From positions 136,297,894-136,361,893 of the forward strand of contig CM070876.1 in assembly GCA_036365515.1 (NCBI GenBank): a stretch of DNA of 64,000 nucleotides, written 5' to 3'. The notes below the pieces were generated by a model. The model saw nothing but the letters and a program-made list of their open reading frames with translations, was not told the origin of the DNA and did not search any database. Both the position numbers and the translations under genes were made by a program. This document shows positions 1 through 10,829 of this stretch, one piece after another. Source of the DNA: Torymus aiolomorphi (taxonomy: Eukaryota; Arthropoda; Insecta; Hymenoptera; Torymidae). The first letter of the stretch is position 1. Every line of letters begins with the position of its first letter.

Positions 1-302
1 TATACATTTTAAAGTCCTAGAAATAACTCTTATAGGTCTTTATATATCATAGCTATGGGAATTGGTATATTTGAAGAGATATCAACATATAGATCGGTAC
101 TTTTGAAGAGATGTCAGCATTTTGAAGAGACTCCTCAAATTTCTCAAAGCAAGAATCGCGACTTTTGAGGAGAAATCTATACCCCCTTTTCCCAGAGTCG
201 GTAACCTGGGGGTCATTATTTCTTTAGTCACATTGTCCGAACTCTGAGCGAAAGGTTCACATCTCCTCAAAAATACCAATTTACAAACATATATATATAC
301 AT
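1..302. other. Non-coding left edge, no gene seen
   Basis: No coding frame or RNA gene is visible. A short motif, ttgaagagat, recurs three times between about 68 and 130. A pair of inverted decamers (ctcctcaaat and its near complement) lies at about 130-170. The stretch does not match the 3' LTR of the large Gypsy element, although it sits where the body of that element's 5' LTR should be, so some other sequence has replaced it. Confidence 0.5.
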
Positions 303-305
303 ATA

Positions 306-396
<91 letters not shown>
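303..396. repeat. (AT)n microsatellite
   Basis: About 94 bp of nearly pure AT dinucleotide. It joins directly to the 5' LTR tail of the large Gypsy element. The Tyr-Ile frame read through it is an artefact. Confidence 0.95.
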
Positions 397-398
<2 letters not shown>

Positions 399-462
399 TT
401 CAAATATAAACCATAATAATTTCAATAATTAAAAGAGTATTCCTCGACTATCAAGACTTAAC
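393..462 (+). mobile_element. 5' LTR tail of the large Gypsy element
   Basis: This segment aligns with the last ~70 bp of the LTR ending at 26898: both contain atatcattcaa, then attcctcga, then ctatcaagacttaac. The rest of this LTR is missing or replaced by the (AT)n tract and unrelated DNA to the left. The matching tail shows that the sequence between here and 26898 descends from one LTR retrotransposon carrying nested insertions. Confidence 0.75.
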
Positions 463-584
463 GGTGGTTCCGGTACCAATCGAACATTAGTTCACTAGAC
501 TGTTTAAAATAAAAGAATAAAAATAATTATTTTCTGGAACTTAATAGTGGTTCCGGTACAAATGGAACATTTTATAGTTCACTA
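463..584 (+). repeat. Tandem primer-site-like units after the 5' LTR
   Basis: A unit of about 85 bp beginning with TGGTTCCGGTAC starts at 465 and 548, and a diverged third copy starts at 1888. The second unit is split by the insertion at 585-1836 and resumes at 1839. Each unit carries the motif followed by an AT-rich stretch containing aaaataaaag. Lying directly after the LTR, the motif is in the right place for a primer-binding site, but I could not match it to a tRNA. Confidence 0.6.
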
Positions 585-1307
585 CACGGAAAGAGGTTTT
601 ATTGAACCGCTCGCTAAAACTCTATTGGTGCGACTACACGGCCGAGTTAACGAGCCGCTCTCTCAGTTTTGGTGAGTGGCGCGCCAATTTTCGAGTTCCG
701 ACGCACCAACGATTTCGGAGAGCGGCGCCGCCTGTTGGTATACTACTGGCATACAATTTTCGCCGTTACGAACACTCAACGGCTGGCGGACGGTGCTCCG
801 TTAAAATGGATTGATATAAGCGATTGTTCCATTGAAAATAACTCTACTACAAATACAAATAAAATAAGGCCTCATTTTTCGTTAGATATATCACTTTCAG
901 ACTCAGATCTTATATCTTAGAAGTTTCTTATTCTTGCGTCCATAAAAAGTTTTTTTTTTTTAATTTTTTCGAAACTTTTATATTACCCATGCCCATGCAA
1001 TGCGGTACATGTAACAGAAAAATATGCTTGTGAAAGAGTTTAATAATAAAGTAAATTGTATAATTAGCAATTTTTTTATTTATTAACAAATTATAAAACT
1101 TATAAGCTAGGCATTACAATTCAGCGAGGAAAATAAAACTTATAATTACAAACGATATCGAGAAGCTATAAAATGTGTTGTACTATTTTTAATTGAGAGA
1201 CAAGGTGCAGGATCGGGAAGATCATCAAAATTTAATAATTAAACGAAAACATTTAACCAAAATGCAAAATTTACAAACAAAAATAAAAACTGCATGCGTG
1301 CACGCAA

Positions 1308-1392
<85 letters not shown>

Positions 1393-1836
1393 TACACACA
1401 CACACACATATCATAATATATTAAAATCTTATAGGTTACGTTTTACGAATGTAAACATTGTATACTTACTGTGAAAAATATCCCTTAGTTCTTGGGGTAA
1501 CTTATATTTTTGTAGGAACTCGTTCATTGTAACTTGAAAGACTACAACAGCAATATTAATTTATAAATTTAATATATAAAACTTATAAAAACAATACAAT
1601 GATGATCAATTAAGACGATCGTTGCCGTTGCCGTTGGATGTTGGACGTTCAGATGCCATAAAGACAGTGCGCAGTTTGCCAATCACTAGAGTGCACCACT
1701 TTCCAAAATCCTTGTTGCGCGGGAGCACGAATATTGGCGTCTCACGCACCAAACCTGAGAGAGCGGCTCGTTCACTCGGCACTGTAAGCGCACCAATAGC
1801 GTTTTAGCGAGCGGCTCAACAAAACTTCTTTCCGTG
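585..1836. mobile_element. Non-autonomous DNA transposon, ~110-bp TIRs, TA target
   Basis: The ends are long inverted repeats. Positions 585 to about 690 match the reverse complement of about 1735 to 1836; both read inward from CACGGAAAGA and contain CCGCTCGCTAAAAC. TA dinucleotides lie at 583-584 and 1837-1838. Removing the element plus one TA restores the interrupted 85-bp unit of the host retrotransposon (ttcac-ta-gatta). No transposase frame exists inside; the interior is AT-rich with a microsatellite. The TA target suggests a Tc1/mariner-type or similar source, but the superfamily is not determined. Confidence 0.8.
1310..1409. repeat. (AT)n(CA)n microsatellite
   Basis: About 72 bp of AT dinucleotide followed by about 25 bp of CA-rich repeat, inside the 1.25-kb transposon. 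Simple-sequence frames here are not genes. Confidence 0.95.
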
Positions 1837-1838
1837 TA

Positions 1839-2744
1839 GATTATTTGAAATAAAAGAGTAAAATAACTATTTTTCGGAACGTAACAGTCGTTCTGGTACA
1901 AATCGAACGAAATCAGTTTAATCAAACTATAAACGTTTTCAAATAAGCTCTTGAAAGATGAGGAAAATATTCTTATATAAATACAACTAACATAGAATAA
2001 GTCCGACATTCTTGCTTTGCAGTAAGAAGTTGGGAGATCATTGTAGCATGAATCGCCCAAACTTCGGAAGATAAGCAAGTACGGCTCGTCGAGTTATTAA
2101 CAACAAATTATATAACAAATTATAGCTGAAATAGCAAGTGAAAAGATAAAGTTACAGAGTGAAATTAAGATATATTACGCGAAAAATAATAGCAGTCTAA
2201 TATAAATAAGAAATTGAAAAAAAAATCAATAATAAAAAGATATAAAAATAAAACCAAAAGAAAATACTACAATATCATAATAACAAATTATAATTACAAA
2301 AATTAAGAATAATGATCACATAAATCGAAAATACATCACGCGAAAAATAAACATAGAATAACGATCAACGCAGCTCAAGAAAACGAATAATAATATTGAA
2401 CAAATTGATTAATTAAATAATAATCGCATAAATGAACACTACATTTTAAACAATAAAAGATAAAACACTAAAAAAAAACTAAGCGAACGGAAAAGATTTA
2501 TAAATGATTTATAAGTGACAAAGTGATATAAGATTTATAAGTGACAAATAAATAAATAAATTATATCGTGAAATAAACAATTACAAAATATATACAGAAA
2601 AAATAGTTGATCTAATAATAAAAACGTATTTTAAAAGAAATATTAAGTATATCATAAGCAAGAGAGTAATATGTCATGTCATATCAGAAATACATAGGAA
2701 ATAAGGGAAACAAAGGGATTATAACCAGATAGACGATACAACGC
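1839..2744 (+). other. AT-rich untranslated leader of the large Gypsy element
   Basis: This stretch resumes the tandem primer-site-like units and then runs as AT-rich, stop-dense sequence up to the first gag codons. Phrases such as cgcgaaaaataa recur (about 2178 and 2340), so it may contain diverged duplications. No gene was seen. Confidence 0.5.
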
Positions 2745-4923
2745 AAACCAGAACTAAAAAAGCAAGTAGACGATATAAATAAACAAACGAACATTTTTGA
2801 AAAAAGACCAAAAGTACCAAAATCACTTCCAAATACAGAATTAAATAAAACTTCATCAGATATTTACGTTAACATACCAGGGGACCCAAAAACAGAGGAA
2901 AATACGGAAATAGTTTCAATTCCATCAACTTCAAAAATAGACCCTGACGAACTAGATGCACAAACTTCAGTTAATTTAAACAAAAATCAGAATATTACAA
3001 ATCCCACATAGAACAAGGTATACCTGGAAAAAATATAAATAATCTTTTAATTCCGGAAATAAAACGGGATATATTATCACCAACAAATTTTCATACACCG
3101 AATACACCAAGTCAGAGCCCAGCATTTTTTGAAGAATCAATATATGTAGAAAACGGAAGACAACACGACTACACGGATATAGAAGGATTTTTTAATGAAC
3201 AAAGTTTGATTTTAGCTAGAGATAATAATACAAGTAATAACGGACAGTCAGAAATTCAAATAAACGAAGATTTAATAAATCTCGAACCAGATATGGCAAA
3301 CCAAACATTAAAATTACCACTTAAAGAAGTTGCAAAATTGGTACCGGATTTTGACGGGAAAAATATACAACTCGAGGAATATATAGAAAAATTAAAACAA
3401 GCAAAAAGAATAATATCGAATAATGACGAATCGAACCTAGTGCAGATCCTCAAAATAAGCAAATGTAGAGATTGAAAATATTGAAACTTTTATTAAAACA
3501 ATACGTAAAATATATCCATCAACGGATAATATACATTCATTATACGGAAAACTAACACAACAAATTCAAAAATCAGATAAAGATGAACTATGTTTTGCAA
3601 ACAATTTACGAGTATTGGGTACACAAATAGTAGAATTAAAAAAATTCTAACCAAATGTAACAGGAGAAATATTAACAGAATATAAAAACTGGATTAAAAA
3701 CCGACATACTCAGTATTTTTAAAAAAGGATTAAAACAAGAAATTAGAATAGAACTCGGAGAACACCAAGACATGGATAACGCAGTACAAAAAGCAATTGA
3801 AATAGAATCGAACTTAAAAAAGCAAAATAGCTTAAGAAATGATACTACGAGCATATTGTTTAATTTCGAAACTCCAATTCCAAACAAAATTAAACAAGTT
3901 TTTTGCCAATTATGTAGGGAAATAAATCACGAAGCATTATTTTGCATGAAAGCTTCATGTGCCTATTGTAAAAGTAAGGAGCATGTATCATATCATTGCA
4001 GAACAGCTAAGCATGTAATAAAATTAATTTGCAAATTGTGTAGTACGGAAGGCCACTCAATAGATGCGTGTAAGTTAAATACGATATCGAATAATCATTG
4101 TCAATACTGCCAAAATATGGGACACGAGGTTACACAAGGTCCTACTATTACAGAATACGAACTGTGTTGGAAATGTAAGGAAAGAGGACATGATCCGCTT
4201 ACGTGCAATAATTCGGTAAGAAGTACGGAAGCATGCGACGTCTGTGGCAGCGCATCACACACGGCTAAAAATTGCCCATCAGCATTGTGTAAGGGGTGCA
4301 ACAACCTCGGGCACTTAATGAAATATTGCACGATAAACAAAAGAACGATATGGTGTGCGATATGTGCGGACGAAGGTCACGAAACCGCGGATTGCGAGAG
4401 CGTAAAAATTTTAATTATGCAAAATAGGCAACAAATCTCTCAGAATAGAGAAATTTGTAAATTTGGCGACACGCCAGGACGTTCAGCGAAAACCTGTAGG
4501 AAAGTGAATAATAATCAACAAAGGACGTTCCAAAGTAACAATTACAAACCTTTGACTAAAACCTATGAACATCGTGATAGTAATAGAAATGGATTTATAC
4601 GAACAAATCATCAAAATAATCATCACTTCTCAAATAATTCAAATAGTAATTATCAAGAAAATTTTAATACACGGATCATGAAATGCGGGTATTGTAAATT
4701 CACCGGGCATACGTTAGAAGACTGTAGAAAGTTAAAAAGTTTAACGACACAAATTAAATGCTCTTATTGCAATAAAAATGAACATCAAATGGACAATTGC
4801 CATGAAATCAAGATGCTCCAAAATAAATCAGATAAACTTTGTAAAATGTGTAAAGACACGAATCATACAACCGAAGAATGTACTTCGCGAGTAGTATTTA
4901 ATCAACAAAATTCGAAAAACTAA
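2745..4923 (+). pseudogene. gag: Gag with ~12 CCHC zinc knuckles (Gypsy type), broken
   Basis: This is the structural polyprotein of the large Gypsy element. The first part (about 2745-3008) is Asn/Thr/Lys-rich and ends in a stop; the frame then shifts near 3015. A capsid-like segment follows (3017-3760) with the phrases VPDFDGKN and FKKGLKQEIRIELGEHQD, and it is broken near 3475, by a stop near 3649, and again near 3700. The frame at 3772-4923 (383 aa) carries a long row of CX2CX4HX4C zinc knuckles: CQLC, CAYC, CKLC, CWKC, CDVC, CKGC, CAIC, CGYC, CSYC and CKMC modules are intact, while CQYC and CKFG modules are degenerate. Known Gypsy Gags usually have none to three. The knuckles fall in two groups separated by a basic Asn/Arg-rich linker. 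Expected role: RNA binding and packaging. Confidence 0.85.
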
Positions 4924-5576
4924 CAAATTCTGGAAATGAGTGGACTAGAAGGATTAACAAAAAACTACTCGAAAATAACGCAGATATTAAAGTAAGTACA
5001 TTTAATGGCGATAATATTACAAATATAAATCGCAACGAAGGAAAAGATACGGACATTGATTTATTAATTATAAAGAATTTAAGCGACATTAATGAAAATA
5101 TGAAGGAAAATCAGGCAGCTAACAAATCGGAAGGTAAAAATGTTAACGAAATAAACTCAATTGATTTTAACGAACCCGAAATAAATAGTGTCGAAAAGGA
5201 AAAAATACAAGAAAAAAGAACAGCGACAAAGATTGCAATGTATTTTCTGAAATTGGAAAACTCACTGCAGTACGTCGAAATAGAGAATCCATACACAAGT
5301 AAAGTATGTAATTTACTCGTAGATAGTGGAGCTCAGTTAAATATTATCAAAGGAAATCAGATATCTTCGAACATAATTTTAGAAAATAGAAAAATTCGTT
5401 TATCCGGTATCACAGATAAAACTATTGAGACATTAGGAGTAATAAAAATGAAAATCAATGCACTAAATATTGATTTTCATGTTGCACCAGAAAATTTTTG
5501 TCTACCCTACGACAGAATTTTAGGAATTAAAATTCTTACTGAACAAAAATTAAGACTAGACGAGGATTATTTATAA
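4902..5576 (+). pseudogene. pol: Pol N-terminus with retropepsin (aspartic protease)
   Basis: The frame is open from 4902 and overlaps the gag end by 22 nt in the -1 frame, so Pol was probably made by -1 frameshifting. The run G-AAA-AAC just before the gag stop is one base from a canonical slippery heptamer. After an acidic, Glu/Asn-rich spacer comes the protease motif LLVDSGAQLNII, with the catalytic Asp at about 5321, and then a flap-like segment. PYDRILGIKIL matches the C-terminal ILG motif of retroviral proteases. A stop at 5574 interrupts the frame, but the same frame continues downstream. Retropepsins act as dimers to cut Gag-Pol. Confidence 0.85.
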
Positions 5577-6440
5577 ATAAATAATAATAAAATCAAGTTA
5601 AAACCAGCCCATAAACTAAATCATAATCTTAATATAGTAACTGAAAACCTACAAAAAACGGATAAAGAAATTAAATCAAGAGTAAAGATTGAACAAAAGG
5701 AATTTTTAAAGAAAATGTTGGAAGATACGAATAAAAAACAAAATTCAACACCCGTAATTCATAGGGATTGTGAACAAGTAGTACAAGTAAACGAAAAAAC
5801 TGAAAATTTTCAAATTGAGGATGAAATGGAAAAATCATCTTGTTTAATATCTTATGAACCCGAGTTAATCAATAAAAATGAAGTAAATATAAATTCGGAA
5901 ATAACATTTTACGATGACGTTACAAAAATTTTAAATACGATTCCAATATTAGAGGAAGAAGGAAAAGATTTACAACAGAAAATACTAAATGAAATTCTAC
6001 CAGAAAATATAAATGATTTACATTATGAGAAAATTTTAGAAAATAACGAAAATAATATTAAGTCATTGATAAATAATATTAATATTGCTTTTGAGAATAA
6101 TGACCAAACAATCGATTTTGAGGAAATCGGATCAACAGATTATATACAATTTTTGACAATAATAAATAAAAAGGTTGAAGTAGATTTAGAAGAATATAAT
6201 AAACTTTATGGAAATGAAAAAGAATATAACTTTATTTCTTATGAAATAGACAATTTACCTGAAGGTTTTCAAATAACAGAAGACTTTAACACTTTAACAT
6301 AGACGAAAATGAGATTTTAAATTTAGGATCAATAAATCTTATAGAAAAAGAGGATTCAACACAAGATCTACAAGAGGTTAATCGAGAAGAAAAATTATTA
6401 GAAAAAATAAATTATCAAGATTTACCTGAAAATAGTAAAA
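5577..6440 (+). pseudogene. Pol spacer between protease and RT
   Basis: Still in the protease frame, a 195-aa stretch (5715-6302) rich in Glu, Asn, Ile and Lys lies between protease and reverse transcriptase. It has no motif I recognise. It ends in a stop at about 6300, and the frame then shifts into the RT. The acidic, low-complexity character resembles the protease spacer and may partly reflect the strong A-richness of this element. Confidence 0.6.
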
Positions 6441-7320
6441 CAATGATTAGAGATCTAGTATTAAAAAATAAAGATATATTTTGGCTAGAAGGGGATAGTT
6501 TAGGATCATGCAACGTAGAACAACATAAGATAAATTTAACCGACGATAAACTTTTACATGTAAAACAATTCCCTTTACCCCACAAATTAAAAGAAATCGC
6601 AATAGAAGAAACTCAAAAATTAATAACCAATGACCTAGTTAGAAACTCAAAAAGTGCTTTTAATGCTCCAGCATGGATTGTAGCAAAAAAACAGTTAGCA
6701 GACGGAAAAAACGGTGGCGTTTAGTAATAGATGGCGTTTAGTAATAGATTATAGAAAACTTAACGAAAAAACAGTTCCAGATTCATATTTACTCCTAAAT
6801 ATTACAAAAATATTCCATCAATTAGGAAAAACTAAATTCTATCACGTTATAGATTTAAAATCGGGTTTTCACCAAATTCCTATGAAACCAAGCGTTATAC
6901 ATAAAACTGCATTTAGCATAAATCCTTTTGAGAAATTCACCGCGTACATTTCTAAGAGTTCTAAATACAGTTTTAGGCGATTTAATCGGTAAAATATGCT
7001 TTGTATTCATCGACGATATAATCATTTTTGGCGAAACTATGACAGAGGCAAACGAAAGATTTAATTCAGTAGCACAAAAATTACGGGAAGCAAACTTAAC
7101 ATTAGAACCTTAAAAATGTGAATTCCTAAAAAAAGAAGTATGTTATTTAGGTCATATTATAAGTGAATACGGAAAAAACCTAACCCAAAGAAAGTAGAAG
7201 CAGTAAAAAAATTCCCTACGCCTAAAAATGTTAAAAACATTAGAGAATTTCTAGGACTTTCAGGTTACTATAGAAGATTTATAAAAAATTACGCAAAAGT
7301 AACAAAACTCTGAAATATAT
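6441..7320 (+). pseudogene. Gypsy reverse transcriptase, frameshifted
   Basis: Recognisable RT blocks appear in order: DIFWLEGDSLG and HKINLTDD before the palm, then APAWIVAKK, WRLVIDYRKLNEKTVPDSY, FYHVIDLKSGFHQIPM (motif A Asp), and FVFIDDIIIFG, the catalytic FxDD box intact at about 7002-7034. The frame breaks at 6714-6747, where a 17-bp segment is duplicated in tandem, again near 6950 where the FGL-type block is damaged, and at a stop after NLTLEP (about 7112). The thumb and connection (CEFLKKEVCYLGHIISEYG, IREFLGLSGYYRRFIKNYAK) follow to about 7310. Family placement (Ty3/Gypsy) is firm; activity is impossible as it stands. Confidence 0.9.
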
Positions 7321-7870
7321 TACTAGAAAAGAACGTGAAGTTTCATTGGGAAAAAGACCAACAAAAAGCTTTTGAGGAAATTAAAGAAATATTATGTACA
7401 GCACCAATTTTAGAATATCCACGTTTTGACGAGCCATTCATCATTACGACGGGTGCTTCAAATTTTGCTTTAGGTGCAGTTTTATCGCAAGGCGAAATCG
7501 GCAAAGACCCAGCGATAGCTTACGCATCACGAAGTTTGCATAAGGCTGAAACTAAATATCATACATATGTAAAAGAAGCATTAGCCATAATGTTTGCAAT
7601 AAAAACATTTAAAAATTATGTTTATGCCCTGTTGGAAAAAGTTGATAGAAGTCGATAAGATTTCTTATCGAGTTGAATGGGGAATCTTAATTCCTTTTTC
7701 TGTATTAGAAATTGATAAAAATCAGCTGATAATAATACAAGAGTCCAAAAATGGAGACTAAAACTGTCAGATTATGAATTTGACATTGTATACAAACCAG
7801 GAAAACAGAACGCAAATGCAGATGCTCTATCTAGAAATCCAGTAGAGATATTTGTTATTACCAGAGCACA
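7321..7870 (+). pseudogene. Gypsy RNase H, frameshifted
   Basis: The segment following RT carries the RNase H core seen in Gypsy Pols: EYPRFDEPFIITTGASNFALGAVLSQ, AYASRSLHKAETKYHTYVKEALAI and FKNYVYA. The first catalytic Asp (usually TDAS) is replaced by TGAS. The frame is lost at about 7635-7745. The terminal phrase LSDYEFDIVYKPGKQNANAD and ALSRNP, typical of the RNase H end, returns in another frame at about 7768-7845. The domain would degrade RNA in the RNA-DNA hybrid during reverse transcription. Confidence 0.88.
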
Positions 7871-8129
7871 AAATAAGAAAATATTAAATAAAAATAACTA
7901 ACAACCGAGAATTCTTAGTAATGATGATAAAATCAAAGTAATGAATGAAGATAGACAGAAAATTAAGGGAGAAAGGAGCAGACCTAGGAAAAACAATGAC
8001 AAAAAAATGACTATGGGTAGAAAAGAAGAGAAAATTGAGGAAAACAAAGAAAATACACCAGAAATTAATAATATCATTTATTCTAAAAATTCTATACAAT
8101 TTAGAAACGATAACATTGTCCATTTAATA
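7871..8129 (+). pseudogene. Pol linker before integrase, left part
   Basis: A 77-aa basic frame (from 7941) rich in Lys, Arg and Glu is cut by the insertion at 8130. Its reading frame resumes at 14244, in frame, once the inserted element and one TA are removed. This is direct evidence that it is the left half of the region between RNase H and integrase. Confidence 0.7.
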
Positions 8130-9080
8130 AAGGGCATCTCCCATTATAATGGTCAAAATGCTTTTGGAAAATAAACTGCATATATTTTTTTGGACACTAA
8201 AAAAAGTGAGTTTCGCTCCTTCCCGTACTGACCTGACCTCAAAAAAGTCGTGTTTTTACATAATAATTTTTATTTCTGAAATGTGCAATAGAAAAAATCT
8301 GAAAAAATTCTGAGTAATACCTGAAATAATAGTAAATACACACGAATTTTTGTGGACACTTTGAAGGTCATCTTGAAGGTCAAACAAATTCTAAAAAAAT
8401 GAAAATCGTTGTTATTTAAAAACAAAGATACATAAATCTGATTTTTTTATTTTAAGTTACTTATTCCACTTTTTTTTAAACACTCCAATAGTTATTTGAA
8501 CGATTTTAATGGTGCGCCATCTTGAAAAACGCGAAAAATCCTACTTTTTAGGTTATTTTTGCATTTTTTCATGTATAACTCGAGAAAGATGTTCTTAAAA
8601 TTCATGAAAAAATTGCGGTATATAGAAGACTCATATATACATGTCCTCGAATTTTTTCAGATTCATTTAGCGCTTAAAATCAGGTTTTTGAGGTTATTTT
8701 GATCCGTATCTCAAGTAAAATGCTCTAACACTTTCTAAAAAATATTAGATAAATAAAAGACATGTAAGTTTATGCACTCAAAGTTTTTCACATTTTTCTG
8801 GATCACGATTTACGGCTAAAAAATTTCAAAGTAATCGAACGATCAGGGAAGTTCATATTAAGAATAAGAATAGGACATATTATGGGTCGTTCTCGGGGGA
8901 ATCGAGAGTTCAAAATTTTTTTTTTCCGTAAACACCTAAATGGCTTCGTAACCATCCCATAAGTTACTCTGAATGTTTTCAGATTTTTTTCATTCATAGT
9001 TTTTGAGTGACAAAGGGTCAAACTTGGTCATTTTAGCTTTTTTTGCAATGTTTGCCTTTTTTTCAATGCTTTATAGTTCT
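8130..9080 (+). repeat. Left ~0.95-kb terminal inverted repeat
   Basis: It pairs with 13195-14241. Shared landmarks, read inward, include the phrase with tttggacactaaaaaaagt, the aaacacgacttttttgagg block and gcaaaaaaagctaaaatgac at the inner end. AT-rich, with no coding frame. Confidence 0.85.
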
Positions 9081-9082
9081 TT

Positions 9083-9401
9083 ATTAATGTTTGCATTTGA
9101 ACATCAGCACACCATTTCATTATTCACCCTTTCGCTTCCTCGAATAAGAAAAATCCATCTTTTCTGATAAAGGGCAGTAATATTATGTGTAAATATGTAA
9201 AATGGTTTGGTAAAGATCTTGATTATTTTTAAGTATGAAAGAAGTTTATTGTATCTCATTGTAATGAAAAACATTTTCTGCGCATCAAGATACATAATCC
9301 TTAACAAACCATTTTATCAGAAAAAATGGATTTTTCTTATTGGAAGAAGCGGAAGGGTGAATAATGAAATGGTATTCCTATGTTAAAATGCAAACATTAA
9401 T
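9083..9401. mobile_element. ~320-bp MITE-like inverted repeat
   Basis: Arms at 9083-9180 and about 9305-9401 are inverted copies, including ATTAATGTTTGCATTT at the tips and aagaaaaatccatc inside. The centre is AT-rich. It lies just inside the left arm of the 6.1-kb transposon and could be a separate insertion or part of its interior. No transposase. Confidence 0.65.
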
Positions 9402-9687
9402 ACGTATTCAATGAATTCAAAAATGTGCACTCGTGTAAATTTGACGAAGAACCTGCTGGAAGAAAAAAGGCTTTTTACATCGTGTTTTTAAAAATAAAGA
9501 AGCCTTTGTACCAAGTTCTATGTTAATTAGCCATCCGGACAGTTTGCTCCCCCCTTTACCAAGTAAGGTGAGATTTTATCCATTTAATTAAGTAATTATT
9601 ATATATCCATTAAATTAACAGACTATAAACAATATTAATAAAGTAAATTTTGGTAGAGACGACTGACAGTGAAGTTGTTAATGAGTA
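9402..9687. other. AT-rich interior of the 6.1-kb transposon
   Basis: Stop-dense AT-rich sequence between the small MITE and the Penelope-like element. I see nothing recognisable in it. Confidence 0.5.
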
Positions 9688-9775
9688 TAATTTATTGATA
9701 TTACTGGTCGCACTGTCCATTAATTTTTGAGGAAAGGGGTGAAATAAACAACACGCAAGTGTGTAATTTTTTCGC

Positions 9776-9811
9776 CGACGTATCGATCACTTCACTATGA
9801 TCCTCATCAGA
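9776..9811 (-). ncRNA. Hammerhead ribozyme-like motif, mutated core
   Basis: Read on the minus strand, it contains CTGATGA, an 18-nt stem-loop with GATCA paired to TGATC, then CGATAC and GTC. The second core box should be CGAAAC, so one core adenine is changed and this copy is probably inactive. It is the inverted-repeat partner of 12569-12602. Confidence 0.5.
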
Positions 9812-9879
9812 GCTAAAGTTTATTAAATAAATTAAGTAAAAATTAAGTAAATAAATTAAGTAAAAATTTTTAACAAAAT

Positions 9880-10459
9880 TGTTACGAGTGGTAGCTTCCA
9901 GAGAGAAAGCGCGTGCGGCCATGAACTCATACAGACTCTCGAAGAACGAAGACACGTAGCCCAACACAAACTCCCGGTCAGCAATATGCCGAGCGTTGAT
10001 AGAGGACGTCGAATGTCGAAGGTGCATGACATCAACCAATACCAGTCAGCAGAACAGCGAATCCGCGAGGCACTGAATCACCGGCACGAGATCTGGACGT
10101 CGAATTAGGGGGAAGAAACGAACAGCCGATGAGCAATGATCCCCCACTTACGATCCCCAAGACAGAGATATAAAAACCAAGGGAAGCGCATCCAGAAGAC
10201 AGAAAGAAAGAGGACGGAACCGAGGTACGAGGGACGAGGACGAGCGGATAACGAATTCACGAGAGGACGTCGATCGGTTGCATCGCGGACGCGCGTTAGG
10301 ATTATCTCTCTCGCGCCTATAAGTATTTTAATAAATAACTCAAGTATACTTTAACTCTAGTTGTATTTCACTGCATCGTTTCGAGTCTCGGTTTGGAACG
10401 ACACGAACACCTCAGAACCCTTCGTACGTGCGTGAACCGAGATAGGCTCACACGTAACA
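9880..10459. mobile_element. Solo LTR, 580 bp, TSD AAAT
   Basis: The sequence runs from TGTTACGAG to CACGTAACA, with 7-bp inverted tips (TGTTACG/CGTAACA). AAAT directly precedes and follows it, a 4-bp target duplication. Outside it, the Penelope pLTR sequence rejoins (taacaaaat then ac). A TATA-like gatataaaaa lies at about 10167. No second LTR or internal region remains, so it is a solo LTR left by recombination. The 4-bp duplication fits several LTR superfamilies. Frames inside are not genes. Confidence 0.85.
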
Positions 10460-10829
10460 AAATACATACAAGAGATTTTTTTAAACAAGATAAATGCTTA
10501 CGCAATAAAGATTGCAACAAAAGCCATTTTCAAGAGTTTCAAATACGTTGTATAGATCGCACGACTTCCTGCCAGTCAAGTGGTCGAAATTGTAAGCTGT
10601 CATATATAGTGGAAAATTGGAAAAGTATTAGTGAGAGTTACAAGCGTCAGTATCGCGTATATGTATATGAACAGAGTATAGTTTTGTGGAAAGGGGGAGA
10701 GACTGGTAGCAGAGTGCGTTGCTAGGGCGAACGGTGTTACTGTGAGCTCCTTCGCACATCTTTTGGATAAAATCGAGGATGTACTATTGTTGTATAAGGA
10801 ATTTTTCATTAAATATAAAAGATCTGTAT
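10460..10829. other. 3' region of the Penelope-like element
   Basis: Between the solo LTR and the endonuclease end. No intact frame is supported; it is presumably the 3' untranslated part of the element on the minus strand. A weak GC-richer patch lies around 10690-10740. Confidence 0.4.

Noticed and set aside
82..399. 105-aa minus-strand frame
   Set aside because: One third is Tyr-Ile from (AT)n and the rest crosses the LTR border; no protein features.
602..920. 70- and 83-aa frames in the 1.25-kb transposon
   Set aside because: They read the GC-rich TIR and its flank; the inverted copy at 1686-1830 gives matching peptides on the other strand.
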